The notes under the pieces: model-generated
Told to the model about the DNA's origin: nothing
The model's input: the letters and a program-made list of their open reading frames with translations, nothing else
The model's database searches: none
In this document: piece after piece, positions 46,887 through 58,200 of the stretch
Position numbering within the stretch: position 1 is the stretch's first letter
Layout: each line of letters begins with the position of its first letter
Source: Trichomonas vaginalis G3
Taxonomy: Eukaryota; Parabasalia; Trichomonadida; Trichomonadidae
Direction: 5' to 3'
Assembly: GCF_026262505.1 (NCBI RefSeq)
Contig: NC_067205.1
Coordinates: 22,229,585 to 22,293,584 of the forward strand
Length of the DNA stretch: 64,000 nucleotides
Program-made: the position numbers and the translations under genes

Positions 46887-49800
46887 TCAGAACTTCAACT
46901 TACGAATAAAGCTTGTTTTAGTCGTTATTGAGAAGTTAAACTTTTCAGCAAAGCAAGGACTAGAAGACTTACATAAGTCAAATCCAATCTCTTGACCATC
47001 ATGAAGTGCTTTATATAACTTCATAACACTGAACTCAGAGTCTTTGTTAAATTTTCCTTGCGGAACCATTAAACCTTTATCTTCATCATAGAAACACTGA
47101 ACAGAGTCAGAAAACATTTCATTTGCTGTTAAAGCAAGGACGTCTTGTTTGACACCTTTGCAACGTGCATGGAATGCAACTTCATTTAAATCGTTAGTGA
47201 GTAAGTCTATGTAGGTCTTCTTTCCACAAAATATTGACTTGTATGCTAAACTTTGTTTTCCAGGTGTGATTTCTGCAAAGTCGCTATGAAATTGACCAAG
47301 GTTTTTACCAATGAGAACTCTTCCATAACGTTTCTCAAACTCTTCAGCTAAACGAGGGATATCTTCATTGTAGAGATGCATACTGTCCGTATCGCTATAA
47401 AAGATGTCCATTCCTAAGTCCTCAGCAGTACAGAATACTTCACACATTATTCTCTTCGACATAGACAGAATGTTAACACCAAGTGGACAGAAGTTAAAGT
47501 GTCTGCAAATGCTTTTCGTTAGCTTGAAAATAGTTTTATCTGAACCATCCAAACCTTCGAACTTCACTATATGGTTGTAGTTTCTGATGGCATATCTTAT
47601 AGCATCTTTGTCATTTACTATGGTTATTTTTGACTCAATAGGAGATAGAATAGTTTTGCCATAAATACTGTTCAGAATGAGCTTTATATTTTCTTGCAAA
47701 GGATTTCCTTCTTTCTTATACTTTAACCTTAACTCAAACAACTTCTTTACTTCATCTCTTATTCTAATATCTCTGTTTCCATCGTAATAGTATCCTTGCA
47801 ACACTTCACATTTGACACCTTGATATTTTATGAGGTCTTGTAATGTTATATGGTCAACATACATTAAACAGCAAGTGTTTGAACTTCTGGGAACGTTAAG
47901 TTCTGGATTTAGTTCAGGGTCACAAACTATTAAAGGAAAGTGTCTATGTATTCCAATCTCTGTTATCTTAATGAGAACAAAGAAGCCAGACATAAACTTT
48001 TCACCAATGGGTTCCTTTTGGTCGTCATCGAATAAATGTCTCATGAGATACTCTGTGCTTAACATTTCTTTCTTCATAACCTTTGGAATACCTTCTAAAG
48101 TATAAAGTCTTGCTATAGCTGATGGATATAATGAAACAGCGTCGAAATCAGCAATGAGTTTCTTTTCGCTCTTTTGTTTAATGTTATCTGACAATACATC
48201 TTCCACCTTGAATACAGCGTGAAATAAATTCTCTTGGTTTATTTGAGAGGTCATATAAATTTCCATTCGGGAAGTACACTCTGTTCTCAAATAATTTGTT
48301 AGCAATTGAACAAATACTAACGTAGTCATAAACGTTTAAATCAAATTCTTTCAATATCATTGCGGAACTTAACAAAACCTTCTCTTAAAATTCTTACATC
48401 TTGTTTGCAATAAATGTGCTATACTTTTCTAAGTCGAAGTGGTTCTCATCTATTCTGCAACCTTTGATGGAATCTATGTTTTTCATGAATGTATCCGCAT
48501 CCTGGATAAACTTACACGCTTCAGAAATGACACCAGTTCTGTTGTCATTTGCTAACAAAACACTGCTGTAGTAGTTGTATGGAAATACTTCTTTCGGTCC
48601 TGTTTGTAAGTTAAACATAGCAGGAAATAGTTTAAGCTTCTTATTTATAACACTGTAAGAGTCTTTTATAATAATTGCCCTTCCTTTATATAAGCCAGTT
48701 ATTTGCATTGTTCGTGAACCTTTAATGATGGGAGTTCCTTTCACTTCTGTCATGTGTCTTAAGATGAAGTTTATATCATAACTGAGGTTATGGAAATATA
48801 TTAAACTCTTGTCAGGAAGTCGCTTCCAAAAATTCTGTTGCACAGTTCTGACCCCAAATGCTTTCACTCACTGAACCATCTTCACTGTCATAACATATGT
48901 TAAAAGCTTTATGAAAGCCATCGTACTGCACTCAAAGTCAGCAAAGAAAACGTGCTCAGGAATGAACTTGCACTTATTTTTATTTACTTCTTTTGACTCG
49001 GCTTTCTTCTTCAGTTGTACACAATACTTTGGAGCATATGTCAAATCTTTAAATGGTGCAAGGTTCTGTTTATATAAGTCAGTCGTATATGTGAAAAGTT
49101 CTCCATAAGAAATAGGTTCGAAATATTTGCACTCCCACAATGTTTTCATAACATCCCATAACGGTGTTGTTCTATCATAACGAACTACATATTTGTTCTC
49201 TCTCTTTGTATAAATCTTCATCTGTTTCTCAATGTTCATTCCACCACACTCCTTCAAGATTTCTATATAGTTGCGAATGAAATATGTTGTCATTGGTAAT
49301 CTTTCATTTAGCATGTAGTGGTCTTCAACAAGAAGTAAGTCAATAGTTCGAACAGTTTCACATTCTTTTGGTATGTATCTCTTTATTTCATTATGTCTTG
49401 AGTCATTGAAGTAACCAATGGTAACATTAAATGCTATACCTGTTGCGTCAGAAATTTCTTGTACTTTACTTTGAGGAAAGTCTCTAACACGAATGACTTC
49501 TCTCATGTGGTCAATAGTTTCTTCATTTACTCCAGCCTGAATGCAAGCATAAACGAAGCAGTTATCTTCTGTCATAAGTGTTGCAGTTCTTTTGTTCAGT
49601 TCATTGAAGATTTGGTAGCGTTCAAGATTTATAGGTAATGTGCAAAGATACTTCCAGAACTGACCGCTTCTCTTCTTATAAAACTTCTTTTCACCATTAT
49701 CTTTCCAAAAGCTTTCTATAAGTGCTGGGTTTCCTGTTTGCTTAAGAGCTTCCAAAATGGCTTTCTGGTCATTTGTCAGTGTGCTTTCATCTCTATATGG

Positions 49801-50655
49801 TCTCTTTTTTGGTTTGCCTTTCTTTACATCTGACATCGTTAAGCCTTCATATTCTGTTAAATCATACATCTTTATTTCGTAAGATTCTTTATGTTTGTCA
49901 AGAAGAAGTCATAGTGCATTTCAACAATACCTGCAGCATTTGCTTCTATCTCTGATATAAAGTTCTCCTTCAAGAGCTGATGTAGTAATGTTCCAATATT
50001 ATTGAGGTTTAACGTAGAACATTCATACTTTCCACCAAGTTTATAACATACCATCCATCTTTGTTGGAGTTTATTTTAATCTTCTCTAAGAGTCTCATGA
50101 AAACCTTACCGAAATGTTTGTGTAAGTAGTCTCTGTTTGGTTCATCTAAAGCTTCGATGTTAAAGTCAATGAGTCTATTGCCTGTCTTAACATTCCTCTT
50201 CCTATTCTCTTCATCTTTCTTTAACCATCTCTCACCTTCTTTTGGTTTGTCGTCAATGGAACGAAGACATCGTTAGCTTTGCGAACTTGTTCTATAGCGC
50301 TCTTAAACATCTCTCTTCTCTGTTTTAGTGTGTCGTCTCTTCTTCTTGTTTCACCAACGTTTGCATTTGTTATGTCAAACATTTCTCTTCTTACTTCATG
50401 AGGTACTGAACGTCTATGATATAAGTCAATAGCAACGTCATTTAAAGGAAATGCTCTTGCATGGACTTCGTCCTCGCCGCGTTGCGGCTTTATGAACTCA
50501 TGAATTCTATCATAACTTATTGCACCATTATAGTCATTGAGGATGTCAGCGAGTGCTTTTTTGTTTGTTGCGTAATGCTTTGCAACATCTATATTAGCTT
50601 CTGTAAGAAGTTGTTTTATTTCCGAGTGTTCTAACTTAGACAACTTCCGATACAT
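46887..50655 (-). pseudogene. Family B DNA polymerase, Maverick type (broken)
   Basis: Polymerase motifs: FDAVSLYPSAIARL (motif A), LKLILNSIYGKTI-type KxxxNSxYG (motif B) and YSDTDSMHL (motif C). Exonuclease motifs: FADFECST (Exo I) and IYFHNLSYDINFIL (Exo II). This is the proofreading, protein-primed type of polymerase that Mavericks use to copy themselves. The N-terminal part holds a less conserved region beginning MYRKLSKLEH. The gene is broken, with about five breaks. It is divergent from the 157-residue gene at 50745, with 89 bp of AT-rich DNA between them. Confidence 0.9.
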
Positions 50656-50744
50656 CTTTAGTAGGAAATAAAAAAATATTTTTTGAAAAAATTAGATTAG
50701 ATTTTTTAAGTTATTTTTCAAAATAATTTAATATTTTTATTTTA

Positions 50745-51218
50745 ATGAAACACATGCAAGATTGCAAGTTCTTTTCATACAATGCTCTCGCTACTGCCAT
50801 CAAGAATGAGTTCAATAATGCTTCAAATGTTAATGTTATCTTTAACAAGAAGTTTGTGAAAGAATCTAAGTTTGGTCAGTATGTCAGACCATTAGCTATC
50901 GTCATTGACCGCAAACGTTATACTTCACAAGAGTTAGCAGTAGTTTTGAAACAAAAGAGTTTCTTCGTGAATGTCAAAGATACTCATTATACTGTCATAA
51001 AGAACTCTAACGTTGACTTCTTCAGTATTGCTATGAATCTTTCCGAACAGAAAGAATATAAGAAGGGTGAAACATCTGTGAAATATTATCCTTCATCTCT
51101 GAAGACAATAACGAACAAAGATGTTATACAGAAATTCTTACCAAAGGTTGAAGAAGCTTCTATTGACATTGACGAAGGAAGTGAAATGGTTGAAGAAATA
51201 GACCCTGAAGCTATTTAA
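50745..51218 (+). CDS. Unrecognised Maverick protein, 157 aa
   Basis: Mixed alpha/beta composition (VNVIFNKKFVKES, LAIVIDRKRYTSQELAVVLKQ, YTVIKNSNVDFFSIAMNL) with an acidic C-terminal tail (DIDEGSEMVEEIDPEAI). No family is recognised. It starts divergently from the polymerase and ends 28 bp before the stop of the KilA-N gene on the opposite strand. A replication-accessory role would suit the place, but nothing in the sequence shows it. Confidence 0.5.
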   Translation: MKHMQDCKFFSYNALATAIKNEFNNASNVNVIFNKKFVKESKFGQYVRPLAIVIDRKRYTSQELAVVLKQKSFFVNVKDTHYTVIKNSNVDFFSIAMNLSEQKEYKKGETSVKYYPSSLKTITNKDVIQKFLPKVEEASIDIDEGSEMVEEIDPEAI

Positions 51219-51245
51219 GAAAAAATAAAATTAGCTTAGATTTTT

Positions 51246-52074
51246 TTATTCTTCCTCTTTGAAGTTATTGAAATATTCTGTTATTTTTTCCTTCAGTAAT
51301 GTTAAGTCTTCTTTGAATGTAAGTATTGTGCAACCTTTGATGTCATAGTGTGTTTGAGGAAGAGTATTTTTGACAATTTCCTTTATTTGTTCATTCGGTG
51401 TCATTGAAATCGGTAAGTTTTCACGATAGAACCACTTTCTGTCAGATTTATATATCTTAGCTAAGTCATAAAAGCTCTTGTTGTTTCTTCTGACTAAATG
51501 TAACATAACCATATCTTTATCTTCTTCTTTCTCCAACTTTTCAGTATATATCATATACTTATAACTCTTTTCCTTTCCTTTTGGTACTGAACGCGGTATT
51601 CTTTTCTGTATGCTTTTGTCTTTGGATTCAATGACTTCATCTTTTGCTTGAAGTTTCTTTTCCAACTCTCCACGTTCTGCTTTATATAGTTCATCTAACA
51701 TCATGAAAATATAACAAGCATAACGAGGTGAAGCCCACATTGCTACAGCGTTTACTAAAAGTCTATGAACATAATAACCTTTCAAACCAGGAGCCAAATT
51801 CTTGCGATTTTCGTACGGAATCTCTTCTCTCGGTTTTCCGAGGGAAGCAATCATATGAGGAAATTCTTCTAAAAGTTCTTTTTTCTGTTGGTTTTCAAAC
51901 CAATGATATGCTTGCTTTGTAGAACGAAGAGCGTTCATTATACTTTGCATCTGGTACATATCGTCTTTGACCGAACGAATGAGTCTCAATTGTTTGTTAT
52001 ACTGTATGTATTCGTATTCTTCATTTATGGCTTCATGAACGATAGCAAATTGTTGTGTTCTCTAATGTTGACAT
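51246..52074 (-). pseudogene. KilA-N domain protein (relative of 1696-2610), broken once
   Basis: The main frame gives LKGYYVHRLLVNAVAMWASPRYACYIFMMLDEL (KilA-N), the same coiled coil KKLQAKDEVIESKDKSIQKR and the C-terminal domain as the element A gene, with most residues unchanged. Instead of the EKPQSPKLYEN duplication it has SLGKPREEIPYENRKN, encoded by a segment with a CCTCGG-CCGAGG-type palindrome (near 51818-51844). About one break near the 5' end. A class I motif precedes the start. Confidence 0.75.
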
Positions 52075-52076
52075 TA

Positions 52077-52097
52077 CTGTCTTTACATACAAATAAA
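52077..52097 (-). promoter_or_regulatory. Upstream motif class I
   Basis: On the minus strand: TTTTATTTGTAT, then GTAAAGACAG, 2 bp before the ATG at 52074. Confidence 0.5.
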
Positions 52098-52162
52098 AAA
52101 ATTTTTAGAAAAAATTAGCGTTATTTTTCTGACTTTCACAAAAAAGACCAAAAATAAACGCT

Positions 52163-52775
52163 TTACATGTATTTTTCAGCAACTTCGTCAAATAATTTTA
52201 TAGCTTTATCTATCTCATCTGCTTCAAACGTTTCTTTACCTTTCGTGGGAGCACCATACATTTTCTCAAAAACTTAAGCAGTTCTGTTTCAGCAGCTCTC
52301 ATATCATTAACAAACACAACCTTGACTTATTGACTGTACTGTCATATCTTTGAGTAATATATTATATGTCCTTCCTATCTTATATCTTTTTGTGTTGAAG
52401 TCCTTTCGGTTTCTGAACGATATAAAGTAAGCCTTCACTGCAACGTTCCGTATCGAATGAACCATATGTTATGAAGTTATATTCAACAACTGGGTCTAAC
52501 CATAACAAAACTATTGGTATAAGACTTTTGTCTATAAGATATGCTCTTGTTCCATGAAATGCTACTGATATCATAAGCTCAGGATTTCTTGTCAAAATTT
52601 TCTGAGTTGAAGCATTTCTAACCCAGTCGTTTGTTTTCTTTTCAGATGGAGATATAATGTCTGACAAAGAATATTTGTTGTATTTCTTTGAGTATCTTAC
52701 GTTTAAATCACCTATTCTAACCACTTTGGTGTCATTGTCTATCTTTCTAACTGTTTCAAACTCAATGTTTGTCAT
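52163..52775 (-). pseudogene. KilA-N-like plus T5orf172 gene (relative of 2699-3313), broken
   Basis: The N-terminal two thirds match the element A protein nearly residue for residue (FETVRKIDNDTKVVRIGDLN, TRAYLIDKSLIPIVLLW, CSEGLLYIVQKPK). The rest is recognisable at the DNA level. About two breaks. Same neighbours and same class I upstream motif as in element A. Confidence 0.75.
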
Positions 52776-52777
52776 TA

Positions 52778-52800
52778 CTGTCTTTACATACAAAATAAAA
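52778..52800 (-). promoter_or_regulatory. Upstream motif class I
   Basis: On the minus strand: TTTTATTTTGTAT, then GTAAAGACAG, 2 bp before the ATG at 52775. Confidence 0.55.
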
Positions 52801-52884
52801 ATTTTTCTTAGAAAAAAATTAGCGTTATTTTTCTAACTAATGAAATTCATTATTTTTGTGCTGAATTCAATAAAAATAATGTTT

Positions 52885-52919
52885 AGGTGAAGAGGTGAAA
52901 TTTCACCTCTTTTTTCACA
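52885..52919 (-). repeat. GGTGAA word array B2
   Basis: Words are at 52886 and 52894; inverted TCACC/TCACA words end at 52907 and 52919. The last word overlaps the stop codon of the CxxC gene. The leader TGAATTCAATAAAAATA is shared with A1 and A2, but the words differ. Confidence 0.8.
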
Positions 52920-53878
52920 AGCGTTTTACATGAATTGTACGATGTATATTTGAAATCCTAAACAATTTCGTAGCTTCTATTTCTTCTTTTAGTACATTGA
53001 ATGTTTTAATCATGCCGAAAGTCTCTTTATATTTCTTCTTGACGTCAGACAGAAGGAAATCTTCTGCTGTTGGATAGTTTTTATTAAGAAATGTCAACAT
53101 ATCCATTTTATCTTCTGCTGGCTTTTCTGCTTCTTTCTTTAAGTCTGCATAGTCGTTTCGCATTCTTTCTATCTCTTTGACTGAGTAGTTATATTTTCTT
53201 ATTGCTGCTTTACATTTTGAACATTGCGGCATCGTTTTTGCGTTATACATTGAAACATTACCAGCTAAAACAACTAAAGCGTCAATTGCTCTCTTCATCT
53301 CAAACATAGCGGGTCTTATTTGTTCGTTCCATACTTTGCCTCTTCTATCTTTATCTCTTATTTCCCAAACACATTTTGCAACTAATGAAACAAAGTTATC
53401 GTATGTCTTAAATTCTTCGGATTTGTAAAGGTCAGAAATATTTTTATAAACCATGTCGCAATCTTTGTCCATAACTTTATGGTTGCAATGAAAACCAAGG
53501 AATTCATAATTTACTTTACGTATGAATTTCTTAATTTCTACTGAGTCAGTTGCTTTGACTTCAATTTCGTCGAATTCAGGAATAGTTAGTTTTTGCTGCT
53601 GAATTTCAGGTAGTTTAGGCAAATGGTCGATGAGGTCCTCCATTTCATAAAGATACTGTTCATTTGTTTCATCTTTCGCACTACAGTCTAAATTACTTGT
53701 TAAAAGTTCTTGCTTTATCTTCTGGATTTCTGTTTCAAAAGTATATGAAGAAGGAATAAAGCTTTTCATCTCTATCAACATTGACGTAGGATTCATGACT
53801 AACGAGTTTGGTGCTGTAGTTGTGGACAGTCCCGCCGTTCGCAGCTTGAATTGTTGTTGTACCGATTGTTGAAATCAT
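52915..53878 (-). pseudogene. CxxC-motif Maverick protein (relative of 3758-4636), broken once
   Basis: From MNPTSMLIEMKSFIPSSYTF to HVKRL it follows the element A protein closely, with one insert of about 10 residues (DKDCDMVYKN). The CSKC pair is kept. About one break near the 5' end. A class I-like motif (TTTTATTTTGTATAAAAG) precedes the start. Confidence 0.7.
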
Positions 53879-53961
53879 ATCTTTTATACAAAATAAAAAA
53901 ATAAAAAATAAAACTAACTTTATTTTTTCTATCTTAAGGAAATTCATGAAAATTCACGAGG

Positions 53962-54008
53962 GTGAAAAAACAGGTGAAAAAAAGAGGTGAAATCTCACCT
54001 CTTCACCT
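53962..54008 (-). repeat. GGTGAA word array B3, 3' of the integrase
   Basis: Words are at 53962, 53974 and 53987; inverted TCACC words end at 54000 and 54008. The central stem is GGTGA-AATC-TCACC. The array is 27 bp beyond the integrase stop. It has the same leader (AAGGAAATTCATGAAAATTC) and the same spacing as A4. Confidence 0.9.
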
Positions 54009-54035
54009 AAACATTATTTTTGTCTGATTTACATC

Positions 54036-55132
54036 TTAATGAAAAGTTTGAAAGAATTTTCTTATTCTTTCTGGCATATTTTTGTCTTTCCAGTACTCCC
54101 GCTCTAATAGTCCAAGATGTGTTGGCTTCGACTCTCTCAAGTTCTTAGATGGTATAACATCTTCAACGCCTCCTTCATATCTTACTTTATAAGTGTCATC
54201 GTTTATGTTATAGCCAAGTATTTCAATAACCACTCCTCGCTTTGCTTCGTCAATGGTTTCAGCAAGTTTGCCATTACTACTTTCAACTAATTTATGACGA
54301 GGATAAAACGCAATAGAGTCGTCGGCAGCTTTTATAAGATATCCATTACCTTGCGTAGAGTCTACGATATTAATAGTTTCTACTTAACCTTAATGTTTCT
54401 TTGTCAACGGTTTGTCGTCAAGAACTACACGAACTTTTGTACCAGGAATGAGGGTAAATTGTGTTGAATTTCTGATATTTTGTGTTTGACTTCGTTTCTT
54501 TTGTATATACTTTTTTCTTGTTGTTGTGTCATTGAATTTGGTGTATGTCCTGTTGTAGAATGTGTTGAGGAATTATATACTTCGAGAAAATGTTTCATTG
54601 TTTCTTCGGTAAAGTCTCGCTCTTGGTTTAAATCTCTGAGCGTTCTTATGAAGCGGTTTATGATGCCGAGTATGTTATGGTTATGGTCTTCAGTAGTGTA
54701 GTGAGTTATGTTATGCTTAATGAGAAAATCTGTGATTTCATTGCTGAGGTATGCACTGTCTTGGTCTGATGTTAAAGTACTTGGGCTATGTTCTGCTAAA
54801 ACTTTTGTAAAACTCTTAACACTTCACGAGTTCCTTTATTTTTCATTGGATATGCATATGCTTTGCGAGTGTTAACATTAATGAAGATGAGGAATGGTGG
54901 CTTTCTTCCTTTCTTACTCTGAAACGAGAGTGTCAAATTGGTATGCGTCAGGAGTGTTGGAGTAAATTGGTAAAAAGTAGTCGTAAGGGTTTATTTTTGT
55001 TTGATGTACAACATTTTTGTCAAAGAACCTTTTCACTTCAGCTCTGTTAGTAAATCCCCAACTCTTTGCAGCTTCATTGAACTTCTTAAATGACCTCCAT
55101 GGATGTTGTTCGAATACTTCTTTCAAGCTCAT
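54036..55132 (-). pseudogene. Maverick integrase, rve-type (broken)
   Basis: The N-terminal part (MSLKEVFEQHPWRSFKKFNE, INPYDYFLPIYSNTPDAYQFDT) corresponds to the region before the catalytic core. The 3' part is a chromo/Tudor-like domain (LGYNINDDTYKVRYEGGVEDVIP). The core between is degraded. About three or more breaks. Identity with the element A integrase is much lower than for the neighbouring cassette genes. Confidence 0.7.
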
Positions 55133-55139
55133 TTATGTA

Positions 55140-55217
55140 AAGTTAAAGATTTTATTCAAGACGGTAAGCCTTGACCCAAAGGGTCTAGGCTCAAGCGCGT
55201 TCATTGAACGCGGTACC
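55140..55217. other. Hairpin pair at the 3' end of the fiber-like gene
   Basis: AGCCTTGACCC-AAA-GGGTCTAGGCT (one mismatch) is followed by CGCGTTC-ATT-GAACGCG, which spans the stop codon of the fiber-like gene. The pair may mark or process transcript 3' ends. Confidence 0.55.
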
Positions 55218-58200
55218 ATGCGAATACAGTCACAAATGGTGGCATGTAATCTTTACCCAAGCCTGTTGGATTTGTTGTGAAAGTATGGACATGATTTCCT
55301 CCTGGTTCAGTTGGTCGAAAAGTCTTTTTTGCTGAATTGTTATAAGATGGAGATAAAACGTCATTGCCTGCTTCATAGTCTGAGTTGTATAATGGGTGGT
55401 CTCTTAATGAGTGGGTATGGTCGCCAGAAAAGTTTGTCGTTCCTGTATGAGTGTGCGGAGGTAAGTTTGCTTCTTTAATTTTCTTTGAACCACCGGCTTG
55501 TTTTGAATTATTAGTACAATATAAGAATTTGTTTACAATCTGCTTCCATGAACCAAAACCCAGAACTGTTGCTGGATTTGTTGAATTCATTGACGTATAA
55601 ATAGAGCCTGTAGGATATAATGTTTGAAGTATTTCAGTCTTTAATGTTTGAAGCTCTGTTTTGTCGGCTTTCTTATCTAACATTGTTGGTAGTTCATATG
55701 CTTCAAAGTTTCTGGCATGATCTTCGATATTCCTGCAACTGTTATCTAAATTGTTAAGAGTATCTTTTACGCTTGGACTCGGATTCTCTAAAGGTGCACT
55801 TGAACCCAAATCATAGTTCAATATTATGTCGTCTGCTCTAACAGTAGTGAAGGATTTATGTGTATGGTTCTTGTCGGCTTTCTTATCATATAAATCTTGA
55901 GCAGTGAATTTAACATTATTTTCATCATCCATAACATAAACATTTTTACAGCTAATGTCTTTCTTCGTTGTTATGTTTTCATTCGATGTTAAACCTTGTG
56001 GAAAGTTAGGAGGTTTATAATATAATGCATCCCCACCAGTTCCGCCAACCGTTCCTTCAATACTTTCTATAGCAACAGTTGAGAAGGAGTTATGTGTATG
56101 TTCTTTATCTGCTTTCTTATCTAACATTGCTGGTAGTTCATGTGTTTCAAAGTTTCTGACATGACCTTCGATATTCATACATTTGTTATTTAAGGAGTTT
56201 AGTGTATCTTTTACGCTTGGACTCGGATTCTCTAAAGGTGCACTTGAACCCAAATCATAGTTCAATATTATGTCGTCTGCTCTAACAGTAGTGAAGGATT
56301 CATGTGTATGGTTCTTGTCAGCTTTACTATTTAATGTAGCTTGAAGTTCATTTATATCGGAGATATTGTGTTTATGAGATTTCAAAACTTTGTTCGTTGC
56401 GTCAAGTTCATCTTTGTCAGCTTTACTTTTAATAGCATCTTCAAAAGTTATTTTTGCCTTAACTCGCAAAGTAAATCTTGGTTCAACTAATACACCGTTA
56501 ACAAAGAAGTATGAAGCATAAATTTCATTGTTATAACCAAATGCTTCTGGTGCTTTACCTGTGTCATACTGTACAGTACAGCTTATGTCATAACCTTTAG
56601 CACGAATGAATTTATATCTTCTTTCATTAACATCTTCCGTCTTCACTCTTTCTTCAGTTCGTGTTAAATATCCATGGTAGTCCGTTATAATCTGTTCGTC
56701 TGAACTTATATAATGAACATGGTTTTTATCTGCTTTTTCGGCTAATTTCTCTTCTATCTCATTTATTTCAAGTTCATGCCTACCACCACCTCCTTCAGAA
56801 GTATTTTTCTTCAGCTCTTGAAGAACGTCCACTTCACCATCTTTGGTGTCAATAATGAGACTTTGAGTTAAAACCTTTCCTGTCTTAATGGATGTTTGTA
56901 AAACTTCTTCTTCACCGTGTTCGGGGTCATGGTCGTCATCATATCTTGTGAAATCAGAGATGTTGTCATACATTAAGCACATCTGTCTCAAAAGTTCTGC
57001 TATTTGAAACTGGAACGAAAGATATACAGAACTTTCATCATCTCCTAAAGTCAAGTCTGCTTTCTTAAGTATTTCTTGAATGTATGCAATGAGAACAGAG
57101 TACCTTGGAAAATATTCGAACAATATTTCATTAGCTGTTGGTTTTGGTGGTTCTTCTGGAGTTTCTGTTGTTTCAGTTCCTTCTGTAGGTTCTGTTGGAG
57201 TTTCTGCATCTCTTGACTTCAATGCTCTTGCTCTCAAAGACCTAAATGTTAGAGCACCAGGTTTTACAAAGGACTTTATAAATGCTTTAATAGTTCCTGG
57301 TAAGTTATTGTTAGCATTAAGTAAGTTCCTTATGCTTCCATCATGTACGTCCATAACACTATGTAAAAAATCTATACTTTTCTTGTAGTCAGCAATAGAC
57401 TGACTGTGATTTTTTAAAGATTTGTCAATACCTTTAAGCCAATCTTCATGCATGTCTGATACTGAGCCAAGAATATCATTTGCTTCCTTTAGTGTATTTT
57501 GTGCTTCTCGTAAAGTATCCAATCCCGTACGTGCATTGTTTGCTATACGTCTTACAGTATCTATTTGACTCCTTGTTTCTTGCATCCAACCAGATAAAGT
57601 TTTAATAGTATCCGAACCATTTGAAATGAAGTTCAAAGCATTTTTAACGTCATCTAAAACTTCTTCACCAAGTACTGCCCATATCTTTCCGATTTGGTAT
57701 TGAAGAACTCCATATGAAGCAGCTGTTAAACCAGTATTTATAAGGTCCCATATCCATGATTTAGCAGTTTTTCCATCCTTTCCATCTTCACCATCCAAAC
57801 CGTTTTCGCCTTGAGGTCCTTGTATTCCTTGTGGTCCTTGAGGTCCGGTGTCACCCTTCTCTCCTTTCAGTTCATCTTTATGTTCGTTATAATATTCTAA
57901 TGTCATAAGGTGTACATCATTACTGCTACCAGCAACGCCGAGAATTTGTTTCTCATTCATGACTAAATTCTTTAAGCATTTAATGTTGTCGTCAAATCGG
58001 AAGCTCTTTAGTAATTCAATGAGAACATTCAGTACTTTCACTAATGAGACATCTACTGTTGAATTTATATATTGCACCGTTCCATCATTTATGATGGGAA
58101 CCTTGCTTGTTGTAATGAATGGGTCATAAGTGTTAAAAGTATCGAAATCAATGACTTTTTTAGTTTTTCCATCGTCAATGACTAAATCATTGCCTTCAAT

